This document shows, piece by piece, positions 25,493 to 34,093 of a stretch of 64,000 bases of DNA (its first letter is position 1; each line of letters opens with the position of its first letter). The notes beneath the pieces are model-generated. The model ran no database searches. It saw only the letters and a program-made list of their open reading frames with translations, and had not been told where the DNA came from. The translations under genes and the position numbers were made by a program. This DNA is from Halosegnis longus. Its GTDB lineage: Archaea; Halobacteriota; Halobacteria; Halobacteriales; Haloarculaceae. The DNA lies in NCBI RefSeq assembly GCF_009663395.1, contig NZ_QKNW01000001.1, positions 806,001 to 870,000 of the forward strand, read 5' to 3'.

Positions 25493-26797
25493 TCAGTCGT
25501 GGGTGTTCTGGACGCGAATCTCGAAGACGACGACCCGCGGGTCGTCGTCCCCGCCGCTGGCGTCGGGGAGCGTGACCCGGACGCGTTCGGTCTGCTCGCT
25601 CGCCTCGTCAGTCGGACGGGTGATTTCTGGAGCGGTGTACTCGAACGTGACCGTCCCGTCGCCGGCCGAGAGCCGGTCGCGGCTGGTCGCGCCGCCGGCG
25701 AGTCGGCCGTCGGTCTCGACGCTGGCCGTCACCGGCACGTCCGGCTGTGGGTTCGCGTAGCCGTCGGCGACTCGCGCGGTGAGGGTCGTGGTCGTTTCCT
25801 CGGCGACGACGGGCGTCCGGTCGTCGGTCGCGAGATACGCCGGTTCCGGCTCGCTGTCGTCTGGGAAGCCGGGCTGGTGGCCGGTTCGCCAGCCGACCTT
25901 CGCCATGTCGAGCCGGTAGCTGACGCCCGTCTCCAGCGAGACGGTGAGCGTGCCGTCGGTCTTCTCGATGCCGGTGACGTAGCGTCCGTCGCCGTCGTAG
26001 GCAGGCGCGGCGGGCGTCGTCTCCTCGTCGAGTTCGGCGGCGAGGAGCTCCCGCCACCGTCGCTCGGAGAGCGTCGTCTCGAATCGCACCCGAATCGGGG
26101 TCGCGTCCGTCGACTGCTCGACCCGAATCGCGCGGTCGGCCGCCGAGAGCCGCTCGGTGCGGAGCGTGAGCGGCTTCGTCTGACCGGTCGCGATGTCGCC
26201 GGTCGTCCAGACGAGATTCAGGTTCCGGCCGTCGACGACCTCGCCGCCCGCGATTGGTTCGGCGTGGTCGCCGTACTCCTCTGTGAGGACGCCCTGCGCG
26301 AGCCGCGTCGTCGGCGCGTCGTACTGGTGGTAGCCGGGCGTGTATTCGAGCGCGGTCGTCTCCCCCGCGATGGGGTCGCCGGCGAAGTGGTCGGCTGCGC
26401 TGGGGTTGGTGGCCGTCGCGCCCGTGACGGTGAGCCGGCCGGCGTCCTCCGTGTCGAGGGTCCCGTACGGTCCGGGCGGCTGGGCGAGAATCAGGTAGGT
26501 CGGGTAGCTGTCGCCCATCCGGAGGACGCTGGCCTGGCCGCCCGCGCCGTCGGCGACGACGCCCCGGTCGGCCTGTATCTCCTGCATGTCGGCGAGGACG
26601 GTGCTGGAGTGGCGCAGTTCCGTCTCGGACTGAACTTGGGGAGCCAGCGACACCTGCGCGACCAACAGGAGACTGAACAGGCTCCCGATGGCGAGTATCA
26701 GCCCGATTTGGGTCGCCTGTGCGCGCGTCGCGTCGGCGAGAGAGGGGCTCGGTGGTGTGCTGTCAGTGCTGCTGTCGTGTGGTGGTGTGTCGGTCAT
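25493..26797 (-). CDS. Membrane-anchored pilin-like surface protein
   Basis: A 434-residue protein. A polar N-terminus with many Thr, Ser and Pro precedes a single hydrophobic helix (QIGLILAIGSLFSLLLVAQVSLA, about residues 31-52). The long extracellular beta-rich part includes a likely immunoglobulin-like domain near the C-terminus (VVAEETTTTLTARVADGYANPQPDVPVTASVETDG). It is not a recognised family. Starting 2 bp after the TadC-like gene and lying just upstream of the coiled-coil gene, it is probably a minor pilin or pilus-tip component of the same machine. Confidence 0.78.
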   Translation of the reverse strand: MTDTPPHDSSTDSTPPSPSLADATRAQATQIGLILAIGSLFSLLLVAQVSLAPQVQSETELRHSSTVLADMQEIQADRGVVADGAGGQASVLRMGDSYPTYLILAQPPGPYGTLDTEDAGRLTVTGATATNPSAADHFAGDPIAGETTALEYTPGYHQYDAPTTRLAQGVLTEEYGDHAEPIAGGEVVDGRNLNLVWTTGDIATGQTKPLTLRTERLSAADRAIRVEQSTDATPIRVRFETTLSERRWRELLAAELDEETTPAAPAYDGDGRYVTGIEKTDGTLTVSLETGVSYRLDMAKVGWRTGHQPGFPDDSEPEPAYLATDDRTPVVAEETTTTLTARVADGYANPQPDVPVTASVETDGRLAGGATSRDRLSAGDGTVTFEYTAPEITRPTDEASEQTERVRVTLPDASGGDDDPRVVVFEIRVQNTHD

Positions 26798-26799
26798 GG

Positions 26800-28938
26800 T
26801 CAGACGAAACAGAAGACGACGGTCGCGAGCAGTAGCTGTGGCAGTGCGAGTTTCAGCCCCGAGAGCGCGCTGTCGTAGGCGATTTGGCCCGAGACGAGCC
26901 CCGTTGCCAGCGCCTGCAAGAGTGCGCCGTGGAACAGGACGACCCGGAAGGCGTCGATGTCGATGTTCGTGCCGAAGGTGGTCGCCCCGAGTTCGCTGGC
27001 CTGCGAGGCGGCCTCGACCATCGGCGGGAGGTAAAACTCGATGACGCCGACCGCGACGACGAGATACAGCAGAAACCCCATCACGCCGATGACGAGTTGG
27101 TTGCGCGTCTCGTCGCGCCGGCGCGTCTCCAGCCGGTAGGCGTTGCGCACGTCGTCGGCGACGACCGTGAGGACGGTCCGCACGCGCCCGCTGGCGGCGT
27201 TCGCCTCCGCGAGCAGGTGGACGACGCGGGTGAGCCGCTCGTTGCGCACGCGGTTCGACATCCGCCGGAGCGCGTCGCCGAGGACGACGTTGTAGTTCAG
27301 CGCGTGGTCGACGCGCCGGAACTCGCCGGCCAGATACCCCTCCGAGGTTTCGCCGACCAGCCCGATGTTTTGCGCGAGCGTCATCCCCGTCTTGGAGGTG
27401 CTGGCGAGCTTTCGTACCACGTCCGGGAGCTCGCGGTTGACGCGCTGGCGGTGGCGATACTGCTGTTCGTGGAAGTACGCGAGCGGCACGAGCACACCGA
27501 ACAGCGGGACGACGACGGACAGGAGCGTCGTCGCAATCGGGGCGGCGAGGAAGCCGGCCGGCGTCGGCACCGAGACTCCCGCGAGCGCGAGCACGCCGAC
27601 GTACAGGAGCGCGACGGGAGCCGAGATGGCGAGCGAGACGACCGGTCGCCGGCGCACGAGGTCGATTGGCGCACGGAGCGTCCGAACCGTAGACTGTCGA
27701 CGCAGTGCGGCCCGCAGTCCCTCGATACCGCTCGCTTCGGCCGTCGAGAGGGCGTCGGTGTGGCCGCTGGTCCGACTCGGCGCGCGGTCGGTCGTCTCCC
27801 CGTCAAGCCGGGCCGCGAGTTCGGCGACGGAGACGCGGTCGTCGTCCACCGGAAGGGTGGGGGAGGTGCCGAGGTCGTCCGGAGACACCGTGTCGATGAG
27901 GACGATGAACCCGACCGCGACGGTCGGGACGAGCACGTAGACGACCAACTGGAGCCGCGCCATCCCCGACCCCGAGATGGCGACCATGATGGTGAGCGTG
28001 ATGAGCAGAAAGAGCGGGAAGGCGACGCCCGCAATCATGTACAGCTGCGCGTACATGCCGACGGTGTCGACCATACGGTCGTTGGCCCGGAGCCGGCGCT
28101 CCTGATACTCCTCGGCCTTGCTCCGGAGGAACGGCGTCACGTCACCCCCCGTGTCGATGATACCGATCATGTCGTCGAGCAGTTCCGCGAGTTCGGTCGA
28201 CGGGGTCGATTCGCGGGCGCTCCGGAGCGCCGCCCGCAGGTCGGACCCGAAGAAATCCATGTCGTTCGTGACCGCCTGGAAGGCGACGGCCACCTCGCCG
28301 TAGGTGTCCTCCGTCTCCGCGAGCCGGCGCACGATGGCCGGAAACGGGAGGTCGCCCTGCGAGAGCGCAAACATGTAGGTGACCGCCTGCGGGAGCAGAT
28401 AGTCGATGGCGCGCTCGCGCTGATACGCTGCGAATTTGGGCGCGTAGTAGAGCGTGACGCCGACCGGCACCGCAAACAGCAGGGCGACCGACAGTGTGAC
28501 GAACCCCATCGCGATGGGCACCGCCAGCAGGTCGACGACGGGCGCGAGCGGACCGAGCGGGACCGCGAGGCCCAGCGTCGAGAACACGCCGAGCTGTCGA
28601 AACAAGAGTGCAAACAGCAGGCCGACGACCGTACCGACGGCGAGGGTGAGCAGCGTCCAGAGTGTCGTACGAGCGAGATACCGGTCGTACGTCTCCTCGT
28701 AGCGCGCCTGATTCACGACCCGACGGTACGGCTCGAACCGGTCGCGGCGGTCGCGAAACCACCCGGCGAACCGCCGGTAGGCGAAGCGGTCGAGCCGGCT
28801 TCTGTCGGCATCGGAAGCGACCCGTTCGCGGATCTCGACGACGGCGTCGGCGACCCGGTTCAGGAGTTCGGTCCGTCGCTCCGTCTCGGCGTCCACCTCG
28901 AAGGCGGCGTCGTCGGCGCTACTCGCCACCGTCGTCAC
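26800..28938 (-). CDS. TadC/PilC-like type II secretion system F-domain membrane protein
   Basis: A 712-residue platform protein of an archaeal type IV pilus-like system. It has two T2SSF-type halves, each with a cytoplasmic helical domain followed by paired membrane segments (first half near residues 80-160 and 290-345, second near 430-500 and 610-690). Conserved stretches include DLPFPAIVRRLAETEDTYGEVAVAFQ and ELPDVVRKLASTSKTGMTLAQNIGLV. The start is a GTG overlapping the end of the ATPase gene by 20 bp, so the two are translationally coupled. Archaeal pilus platforms commonly have this double length. Confidence 0.9.
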   Translation of the reverse strand: MTTVASSADDAAFEVDAETERRTELLNRVADAVVEIRERVASDADRSRLDRFAYRRFAGWFRDRRDRFEPYRRVVNQARYEETYDRYLARTTLWTLLTLAVGTVVGLLFALLFRQLGVFSTLGLAVPLGPLAPVVDLLAVPIAMGFVTLSVALLFAVPVGVTLYYAPKFAAYQRERAIDYLLPQAVTYMFALSQGDLPFPAIVRRLAETEDTYGEVAVAFQAVTNDMDFFGSDLRAALRSARESTPSTELAELLDDMIGIIDTGGDVTPFLRSKAEEYQERRLRANDRMVDTVGMYAQLYMIAGVAFPLFLLITLTIMVAISGSGMARLQLVVYVLVPTVAVGFIVLIDTVSPDDLGTSPTLPVDDDRVSVAELAARLDGETTDRAPSRTSGHTDALSTAEASGIEGLRAALRRQSTVRTLRAPIDLVRRRPVVSLAISAPVALLYVGVLALAGVSVPTPAGFLAAPIATTLLSVVVPLFGVLVPLAYFHEQQYRHRQRVNRELPDVVRKLASTSKTGMTLAQNIGLVGETSEGYLAGEFRRVDHALNYNVVLGDALRRMSNRVRNERLTRVVHLLAEANAASGRVRTVLTVVADDVRNAYRLETRRRDETRNQLVIGVMGFLLYLVVAVGVIEFYLPPMVEAASQASELGATTFGTNIDIDAFRVVLFHGALLQALATGLVSGQIAYDSALSGLKLALPQLLLATVVFCFV

Positions 28939-30580
28939 CCGCCTCGATGTGGTGGAGCGTCTCGGCGTCGAGCGCGCCGGCGCGCACCTGCTCGATGACG
29001 CGGTCGGGCGAGCGCTCGAAGGCGCGCACCGCCGCGGAGACGGCCTCGTAGCCGCTGATGTCCTCGGCGACGAGGTACGCGAGCAGTTCGCGCCGGCGGT
29101 CGGTCCGGTCGTCGATCGCCGGCTGTTCCTGCCGGAGAGTCGCCATGTGTGCCGACCGGTTCACCTGCTCGATGGTGTCGTCCGGCTCGCTCCACTCGAA
29201 GACGGTGCGGGTCTTGAGCCGCCCGCCCTCGATGTCGAGTACTTCGGCGATTTCGGTGTTTCGCCGCTCGCTCTCGGAGCCGACCTGCGCCTGAAAGCAG
29301 AGAAAGCCCAGCTCCGAGATGAGTTCCTTCTCGACGCCCATCCGCGGGCCTTGCAACCGATTCAGGACGGCCTCGACGCGGTCGGCGTGGAACGTCGAGT
29401 AGGTCGTGTGGCCCGTCGACATCGCCTCGAACATGTCGCGGGCCTCCTCGCCTCTGACCTCGCCGACGAGGATATACTCCGGCCGTTGGCGGAGCGCTCC
29501 CCGCAGGAGGTCGAACATGTCGATGCCCGTCTCGTCGGCGTCGCCGGTCATCGGCTCGCGGGTGAGCGAGGCGACCCAGTTCTCCTGTGGAATCTGGAGT
29601 TCGCGGGTGTCCTCGATGGAGACGACCTTCGACTTCGGGGGCAGAAACATCGAGAGTGCGTTGAGCGCGGTCGTCTTGCCGGAGGCGGTTCCGCCGGCGA
29701 CGATGCCCGAGAGGCCGGCGTCGATACAGGTCCACAGGTACGCGAGCTGGTCGACGGTGAACGTGCCGAGTTGCACCAAGTCGACCGGCGTGAACGGCAC
29801 CTCGCGGAACTTCCGGATGGTGAAGTTCTCGCCCCGGGGCGCGACCTCATCGAGCGTGAGCTGGATGCGCGAGCCGTCGGGGAGGGCCGTCCCCTGCATC
29901 GGCTTCGCCGTCGAGATATCCTTTCCCGAGCGCTGGGCGAGCGTCTTGATGAACGAGCGGAGTTCGCCCGCCTCGTACTCGATGTTCGTCGCGAGGTCCT
30001 CGTAGTCGCGGTGGTAGACGAAGACGGGACTCTCCGGCGCGTTACACGACACCTCCTCCAGCCGGGGGTCGGACATCAGCGGGTCCACCTTCCCGAAGTG
30101 GACGAGGTTCCGCCTGAGATAGTAGCAAATCTGCTGGAACGACGGCTCGGGCACGTCCAGTCCGGGGAGTTCGTCGATGACGCGGCGGGCCTGTCGTTCG
30201 AGCATCGCCTCGCGTTCGTGGTCGTCTTCGCCGGGGGCGACGCGGTGGACGAGATGCTCCCGGAGTTCGCGTTCGAGTTCGCGGTAGACGTAGTGTTCGT
30301 GCTCGTCGAGGTCCGGCTCGACGACGTGGTAGCTGTACTCGTCGGTTCGCGTATCGCGAAGGACGACGGCGAAGGCAAAGGGACGGACGAGCCAGTAGCG
30401 CTCGGTGATTTCGACGGCGCTGTCGGTCTCCGCCCCGAGTTCCGTGCGCATCGGCACGAGGAGATTCCGGGTCCGTTCGTCGGGTATCGGCTCGCCACTG
30501 CGGTCGCCGTCGGCGGAATCGAGCGGCAGGTCGGGCCTGCCGGGGGGTGTCGGCCTGCTCGATTCGCTCGGTTCGCTCAT
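28919..30580 (-). CDS. PilB/TadA-like secretion ATPase
   Basis: A 553-residue hexameric ATPase powering pilus or secretion assembly. After an N-terminal domain of about 240 residues, the core has Walker A AGGTASGKTTALNAL near residue 304, the Asp-box region VVSIEDTRELQIPQ near 328, Walker B YILVGEVRGEEARDMF near 374 and the His-box STGHTTYSTFHAD near 390. The ATG at 30580 is chosen over the upstream frame because a TATTAAT box lies about 30 nt away. It is the first gene of the minus-strand series ATPase, platform, surface protein, coiled coil, repeat protein. Confidence 0.93.
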   Translation of the reverse strand: MSEPSESSRPTPPGRPDLPLDSADGDRSGEPIPDERTRNLLVPMRTELGAETDSAVEITERYWLVRPFAFAVVLRDTRTDEYSYHVVEPDLDEHEHYVYRELERELREHLVHRVAPGEDDHEREAMLERQARRVIDELPGLDVPEPSFQQICYYLRRNLVHFGKVDPLMSDPRLEEVSCNAPESPVFVYHRDYEDLATNIEYEAGELRSFIKTLAQRSGKDISTAKPMQGTALPDGSRIQLTLDEVAPRGENFTIRKFREVPFTPVDLVQLGTFTVDQLAYLWTCIDAGLSGIVAGGTASGKTTALNALSMFLPPKSKVVSIEDTRELQIPQENWVASLTREPMTGDADETGIDMFDLLRGALRQRPEYILVGEVRGEEARDMFEAMSTGHTTYSTFHADRVEAVLNRLQGPRMGVEKELISELGFLCFQAQVGSESERRNTEIAEVLDIEGGRLKTRTVFEWSEPDDTIEQVNRSAHMATLRQEQPAIDDRTDRRRELLAYLVAEDISGYEAVSAAVRAFERSPDRVIEQVRAGALDAETLHHIEAGDDGGE

Positions 30581-30604
30581 GATGATAGCCGGTTCCACCC
30601 CACA

Positions 30605-30660
30605 CATTAATATCTGTTGTTAGTAGCTGGAATTAAGTTACAGGCTCCACGTTTTTATCC
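30605..30660. promoter_or_regulatory. Divergent promoter region of the pilus-like locus
   Basis: This A+T-rich gap separates the ATPase gene (minus) and the RecA-like gene (plus). A TATTAAT box near 30607-30613 serves the minus strand, about 30 nt before the ATG at 30580. A TTTTTAT box near 30652-30658 serves the plus strand, about 25 nt before the ATG at 30681. The shared gap suggests the two sides could be co-regulated. Confidence 0.5.
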
Positions 30661-30680
30661 GAATCCGGTGTAGGCCCGGT

Positions 30681-31346
30681 ATGGCTCGCGACGCGTTCCG
30701 GACCGGCGTACACAGCCTCGACAGAGCACTCGGCGGCGGCGTCCCGCCGGGGTCGGTCGCGGTCGCGCTCGGCGACGCGGCGAGTGCGGTCGAACTGCTC
30801 GGCTACCGGGCGGCCGTGGCGACCGAACGCGACACCCGCTATCTGACGACGATGCGGACGCCCGCGACGGTGCGGGAAGCCATCGGCGACGCCGCCGGCG
30901 CCGGCCGGACGCTGGGTGACCTCGCCCCGGCCCACTCCGGGACGGTCGATATCCGACAGGTCGGCGTCACCGGACAGTTGGCCGGCGGCGTACAGCCCTC
31001 GCTGGGCGAGCACGACGCCGTCGTCGTCGATTCGTTTCGCGACGTGCTCGCGACCGACGGCTGGCGCGACGCGTTCGCCGAGATTCGCGACCACGTCCAC
31101 GAGCGCGACGGGCTGGCGCTGCTCGTGCTCGATGTCGACCCCGACGAGACGTTCGCCCGCCCGGTCCGGCAGGTGTGTCGGGCGGCCGACGCCGTCTTCG
31201 AGTACCGCGCCGACCGCGCGACGGAGGACACCCTGACGGCGCGGAAGGTGCGCGGACTCGCGGCCGCGGAGCCGGTCTTGCCCGTCACCGTCTCGCTCGA
31301 GGTCGGTCGCACCCTCCGCCACGACCCCGACCGCGGCCACCAGTAG
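30681..31346 (+). CDS. RecA-superfamily (KaiC/HTR-like) protein lacking Walker A
   Basis: A 221-residue protein with the shape of a single KaiC/RadA-type domain: the start TGVHSLDRALGGGVPPGSVAVALGD, the Walker B-like strand HDAVVVDSFRDVL near residue 111, and ARKVRGLAAAEPVLPVTVSLEVG near the end. Where KaiC has GxxxxGKT/S after the first strand, this has GDAASAVELL, so the catalytic Lys is missing and ATP hydrolysis is doubtful. Similar haloarchaeal proteins are labelled HTR-like. Divergent placement next to the PilB-like gene resembles the pairing of FlaH with FlaI in archaella, suggesting a regulatory partner; this is inference. Confidence 0.75.
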   Translation: MARDAFRTGVHSLDRALGGGVPPGSVAVALGDAASAVELLGYRAAVATERDTRYLTTMRTPATVREAIGDAAGAGRTLGDLAPAHSGTVDIRQVGVTGQLAGGVQPSLGEHDAVVVDSFRDVLATDGWRDAFAEIRDHVHERDGLALLVLDVDPDETFARPVRQVCRAADAVFEYRADRATEDTLTARKVRGLAAAEPVLPVTVSLEVGRTLRHDPDRGHQ

Positions 31347-31350
31347 GGTG

Positions 31351-31584
31351 TCACCGTCGCCGCGGTGCCGGCGTGTGTGCAGTGTGGACGATGCGGGCGA
31401 CGAGCAGTCCGCCGAACAGCCCCGCGACCGCGAACAGACTCCCGGTCGTGAGGAGCGCGACCACCAGCGTCGCCAGCCACGCGTCGGGAGCCGTGACGCC
31501 GGCGGCGACGAGTCGCGTCGCGACGTAGCCGGTCGTCGCGCCGAAGCCGACGACGAGCGTCGTCCCGGCGAGTGAGGGACGCAC
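31351..31584 (-). CDS. Small two-span membrane protein
   Basis: A 77-residue protein with two hydrophobic helices, about residues 6-28 (AGTTLVVGFGATTGYVATRLVAAG) and 35-65 (AWLATLVVALLTTGSLFAVAGLFGGLLVARI), and an Arg-rich C-terminus (HTAHTPAPRRR) that likely faces the cytoplasm. No family is recognised. Its start lies 1 bp after the stop of the upstream small membrane gene, so the two form a tiny operon, convergent with the RecA-like gene. Confidence 0.65.
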   Translation of the reverse strand: MRPSLAGTTLVVGFGATTGYVATRLVAAGVTAPDAWLATLVVALLTTGSLFAVAGLFGGLLVARIVHTAHTPAPRRR

Positions 31585-31585
31585 G

Positions 31586-31834
31586 TCAGACCACGCCCGG
31601 CGGGTGACCGTCGGTCACCGCGCGCCACACCGCGAGCGCGACGACCAGCGTCAGCGCCGTCGTTCCGAGGACGAGCAGTCCGACGAGGGTGGCGAGCACC
31701 GATCGCCCGCCGGCGACGTACTCGTACAACAGCACGACCGAGCGATACAACACCACGGCGGGGGGAGCCGTGAACGCGCCGACGCCTGCGACGCCACCGG
31801 CGAGACGCCACAGGCGAGTGAGTAGGGGGAACAT
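31586..31834 (-). CDS. Small two-span membrane protein
   Basis: An 82-residue protein with a basic N-terminus and two predicted helices, about residues 14-40 (GVAGVGAFTAPPAVVLYRSVVLLYEYV) and 47-72 (LATLVGLLVLGTTALTLVVALAVWRA). It is the first gene of a two-gene unit with the membrane protein at 31351. An A+T-rich TATTTAT box near 31889-31897 may be its promoter, implying a leader of about 30 nt. Function is unknown. Confidence 0.65.
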   Translation of the reverse strand: MFPLLTRLWRLAGGVAGVGAFTAPPAVVLYRSVVLLYEYVAGGRSVLATLVGLLVLGTTALTLVVALAVWRAVTDGHPPGVV

Positions 31835-32104
31835 CTGATATCGTACCGGGGTGGGAACGCGACTCCGGTGTCGGCGATTCGACCCGGCGAATAAATATCT
31901 GTCTTTTCGGCCTGGAATTTTCCCGCGGCGAGAGGGAGGAGAGCAGCGGAGACGACCCAGTGGACGGACTTTTGCCCGCGCACGTCTCAGAGGCTGGTGG
32001 TGGCGGTGACGACAGTTACCCCCTCCGAGCCCCGTGTGACGAGGCCTTTCCTCCGAGCCACCATCTCCCGGAAGATCTACACCACTCGCCCGTGACCGAC
32101 GGGT
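31835..32104. other. Intergenic stretch with one weak dyad
   Basis: There is no convincing gene. It contains the A+T-rich promoter-like box for the minus-strand membrane gene. A 7-bp inverted repeat, TGGTGGC at 31998-32004 with GCCACCA at 32057-32063, lies about 40 nt before the HNH gene start. No tRNA-like fold was found. Confidence 0.5.
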
Positions 32105-33133
32105 GTGAGCCGCTGGCGCAACGCCGTCCGGGCCGAACTCCTCCGCTACCGGACGAGCACCGACCGGACGCGCGTGACCCGCCAGACGCTGCTTCGCCAG
32201 TCACTCGACACGCTCAGCGAGCGGTTTCCCGACGCAACCACGCCGGAACAGACGCTGAGCCGCACGCTACAGGAGCTTCGCGACCGCGAGGAAATCGCCT
32301 TCGCTGACGACGGTGTCTACGAGATTCAGGAGCTTGCGCCGCCGTTCGACGCCGGGGAGACCTACACCCGCGCTCGTATCCACGACCACTACGGCGGGAA
32401 GCGGCAGGCCGGAATCGCACCGTCGGCGTCGTACCCGTTCGTCTTCCTGTTTTACGGCGCGGGTGACGGCTACGGCTACGAGGATGGCTTCGACGGCGAC
32501 ACGTTCGTCTACACCGGGGAGGGCCGCACCGGCGACATGGAACTGACGCACGGAAACAGAGCGATTCGTGACCACGCGAGCGACGGCCGTGACCTGTATC
32601 TGTTCGAGATGGCCGACGCCGGCGAGGTGAGCTTCGTCGGCGAGTACGCGTACGTCGACCACTTCAGACAGGAACTGCCGGACGCGACGGGCGACCGCCG
32701 GAGCGCGCTCCGATTCGAGTTGGAACCGGTCGCGACAGACCGCGACGCCGAGCCGACGCCGGACCTCGGCGACGAGCAGCTCGAACGGCTGTACGAGGAA
32801 GCGACCGGGAGCAACACGGGAGACAACGACGGGAACGGGCAGACAAAAGCGACCACCACGACGTACAGCCGGTCGGCGGCGGTCCGGTCGTTCATCCGGG
32901 CGTACGCCGACGGCGTCTGTGAAGGCTGTGGCGAGCCAGCACCGTTCCGTGCCGGTGACGGCGAGCCGTATCTCGAAGTCCACCACCTCCACCGACGCGC
33001 CGACGGCGGGGCCGATGACCCGAGTAACGTCGTCGCGCTGTGTCCGAACTGCCACCGGCGACGCCACTACGGGCGTGACGGCGACAGCTTCAACGAGGAG
33101 CTTATCGCGTACGCGGAGTCGCGACCGTTCTGA
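32105..33133 (+). CDS. Modification-dependent HNH endonuclease with SRA-like (ScoMcrA-type) domain
   Basis: A 342-residue candidate type IV restriction enzyme. Residues 1-75 look like a helical wHTH N-domain. Residues about 78-220 match the ScoMcrA-type SRA-like reader: FDAGETYTRARIHDHYGGKRQ, YPFVFLFYGAG, YEDGFDGDTFVYTGEGRTGDMEL and GNRAIRDHASDGRDLYLFE. Residues about 265-342 are a zinc-bound HNH nuclease with CEGCGEPAPF, EVHHLHRRADGG, and LCPNCHRRRHYG. By family it would cut DNA carrying modified bases such as 5-methylcytosine. The start is GTG at 32105; no better ATG precedes the wHTH. Confidence 0.88.
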   Translation: MSRWRNAVRAELLRYRTSTDRTRVTRQTLLRQSLDTLSERFPDATTPEQTLSRTLQELRDREEIAFADDGVYEIQELAPPFDAGETYTRARIHDHYGGKRQAGIAPSASYPFVFLFYGAGDGYGYEDGFDGDTFVYTGEGRTGDMELTHGNRAIRDHASDGRDLYLFEMADAGEVSFVGEYAYVDHFRQELPDATGDRRSALRFELEPVATDRDAEPTPDLGDEQLERLYEEATGSNTGDNDGNGQTKATTTTYSRSAAVRSFIRAYADGVCEGCGEPAPFRAGDGEPYLEVHHLHRRADGGADDPSNVVALCPNCHRRRHYGRDGDSFNEELIAYAESRPF

Positions 33134-33655
33134 TTACAGCACCTGCCGCGAGCAGGAGCCACAGAAGTTCTGCGTCTTCTGGTCTACCTCGCGCACGGTG
33201 GGAGAGAAGCTCATGACGCATTTCTTCTCGTCGCAGTGTTCGAGTCCGAGGGTGTGACCGATTTCGTGGACCACCTCTTTGCGGACGCGGTCGGTGAACA
33301 CCTCTTCGGGGGATTTGGTCGCGCTGCCGCCGTCGGAGGCGGTCTGGAGGCGATTGGTGGAGATGACGCTGCCGTTGCCGGAGAGGTACGCCAGCCCGAA
33401 GACGTAGTTGCGACGGCGGTAGTAGAGGTCCTGTGTCGTGATGGCGATGTTCTTCGTGCCGGAGCCGACCCGCGCTGCGAGTTCGATGAACTCCTCGGCC
33501 CGGTACTGATTGCGGGCCTCGTCGAAGGCAGATTCGGGGAGGGGTTGGCGGTCGTGGAGCGTCACCTCGGCGTCGTAGACGGCGCGAAGCCCGGAGGAGG
33601 CCTCCCGCTTCACCACGGGGGGAACGTCCCCGACCGGCACGATGTCGACGTGCAT
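33134..33655 (-). CDS. amzA: Archaemetzincin-type metalloprotease
   Basis: A 173-residue zinc protease of the archaemetzincin family, predicted to act as a cytoplasmic aminopeptidase or peptidase; no signal peptide is visible. Diagnostic residues are the zinc-binding HEIGHTLGLEH near residue 122, followed by the second-zinc cysteines C, then C four residues on, the met-turn VMSFS, and CGSC sixteen residues after the Met. Length is close to that of archaeal members. The ATG gives MHVDIVPVGDVPP. It ends directly against the HNH nuclease gene (convergent, no gap). Confidence 0.95.
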   Translation of the reverse strand: MHVDIVPVGDVPPVVKREASSGLRAVYDAEVTLHDRQPLPESAFDEARNQYRAEEFIELAARVGSGTKNIAITTQDLYYRRRNYVFGLAYLSGNGSVISTNRLQTASDGGSATKSPEEVFTDRVRKEVVHEIGHTLGLEHCDEKKCVMSFSPTVREVDQKTQNFCGSCSRQVL

Positions 33656-33694
33656 ACGAAACAGTTAGACCACATCGGAGGTAAGGTTTCCGCC

Positions 33695-34093
33695 ATGTCC
33701 GACCCCCGACTCGCTGACGCGCTCGCAACCGACGCGAGCCGGGCGGTCGAGGTCGGTATCGGCAACCGCACCGACGTTGCCGCCGCAGTCGCCGCCGAGG
33801 CGGTGGCGGTGACCGCGACGGACGTGGTTGCACGGACCGTCCCCGACGGGGTGGCGTTCGTCCGCGACGACGTGACCGACCCCGACCCGTCGGTGTACGC
33901 CGACGCCGACATCGTCTACGCGCTGAACTGCCCGCCGGAGCTACAGCGCCCGCTCGTGACCGTCGCACGGGCGGCGGGCGCGCGGTGGGCGTTCACCACG
34001 CTGGGCGGCGACCCGGCGCTCGTCGACGCGCGGCCGAAAACGCTGCCGCATGAGACGCTATTTATCCCTCCCGACCCGAACGGTCGGATATGA
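33695..34093 (+). CDS. UPF0146 family protein
   Basis: A 132-residue protein of the archaeal UPF0146 family, which has a truncated Rossmann methyltransferase-like fold but no assigned reaction. Seen here: [29 protein letters not shown] (motif I-like strand with Gly), [34 protein letters not shown], and the end [13 protein letters not shown]. The ATG at 33695 diverges from amzA. It overlaps the HAD gene by 4 bp (ATGATAG), so the two are coupled with the downstream npdG and HPP genes in a plus-strand run. Confidence 0.85.
   Translation: MSDPRLADALATDASRAVEVGIGNRTDVAAAVAAEAVAVTATDVVARTVPDGVAFVRDDVTDPDPSVYADADIVYALNCPPELQRPLVTVARAAGARWAFTTLGGDPALVDARPKTLPHETLFIPPDPNGRI

Noticed and set aside
28949..30610. 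553-codon plus-strand frame opposite the pilus ATPase
   Set aside because: Antisense shadow; the minus-strand frame carries all ATPase motifs.
31835..32104. Possible tRNA or small RNA in the gap before the HNH gene
   Set aside because: No acceptor/T-arm pattern and only one 7-bp dyad, so nothing beyond a promoter and weak hairpin can be supported.
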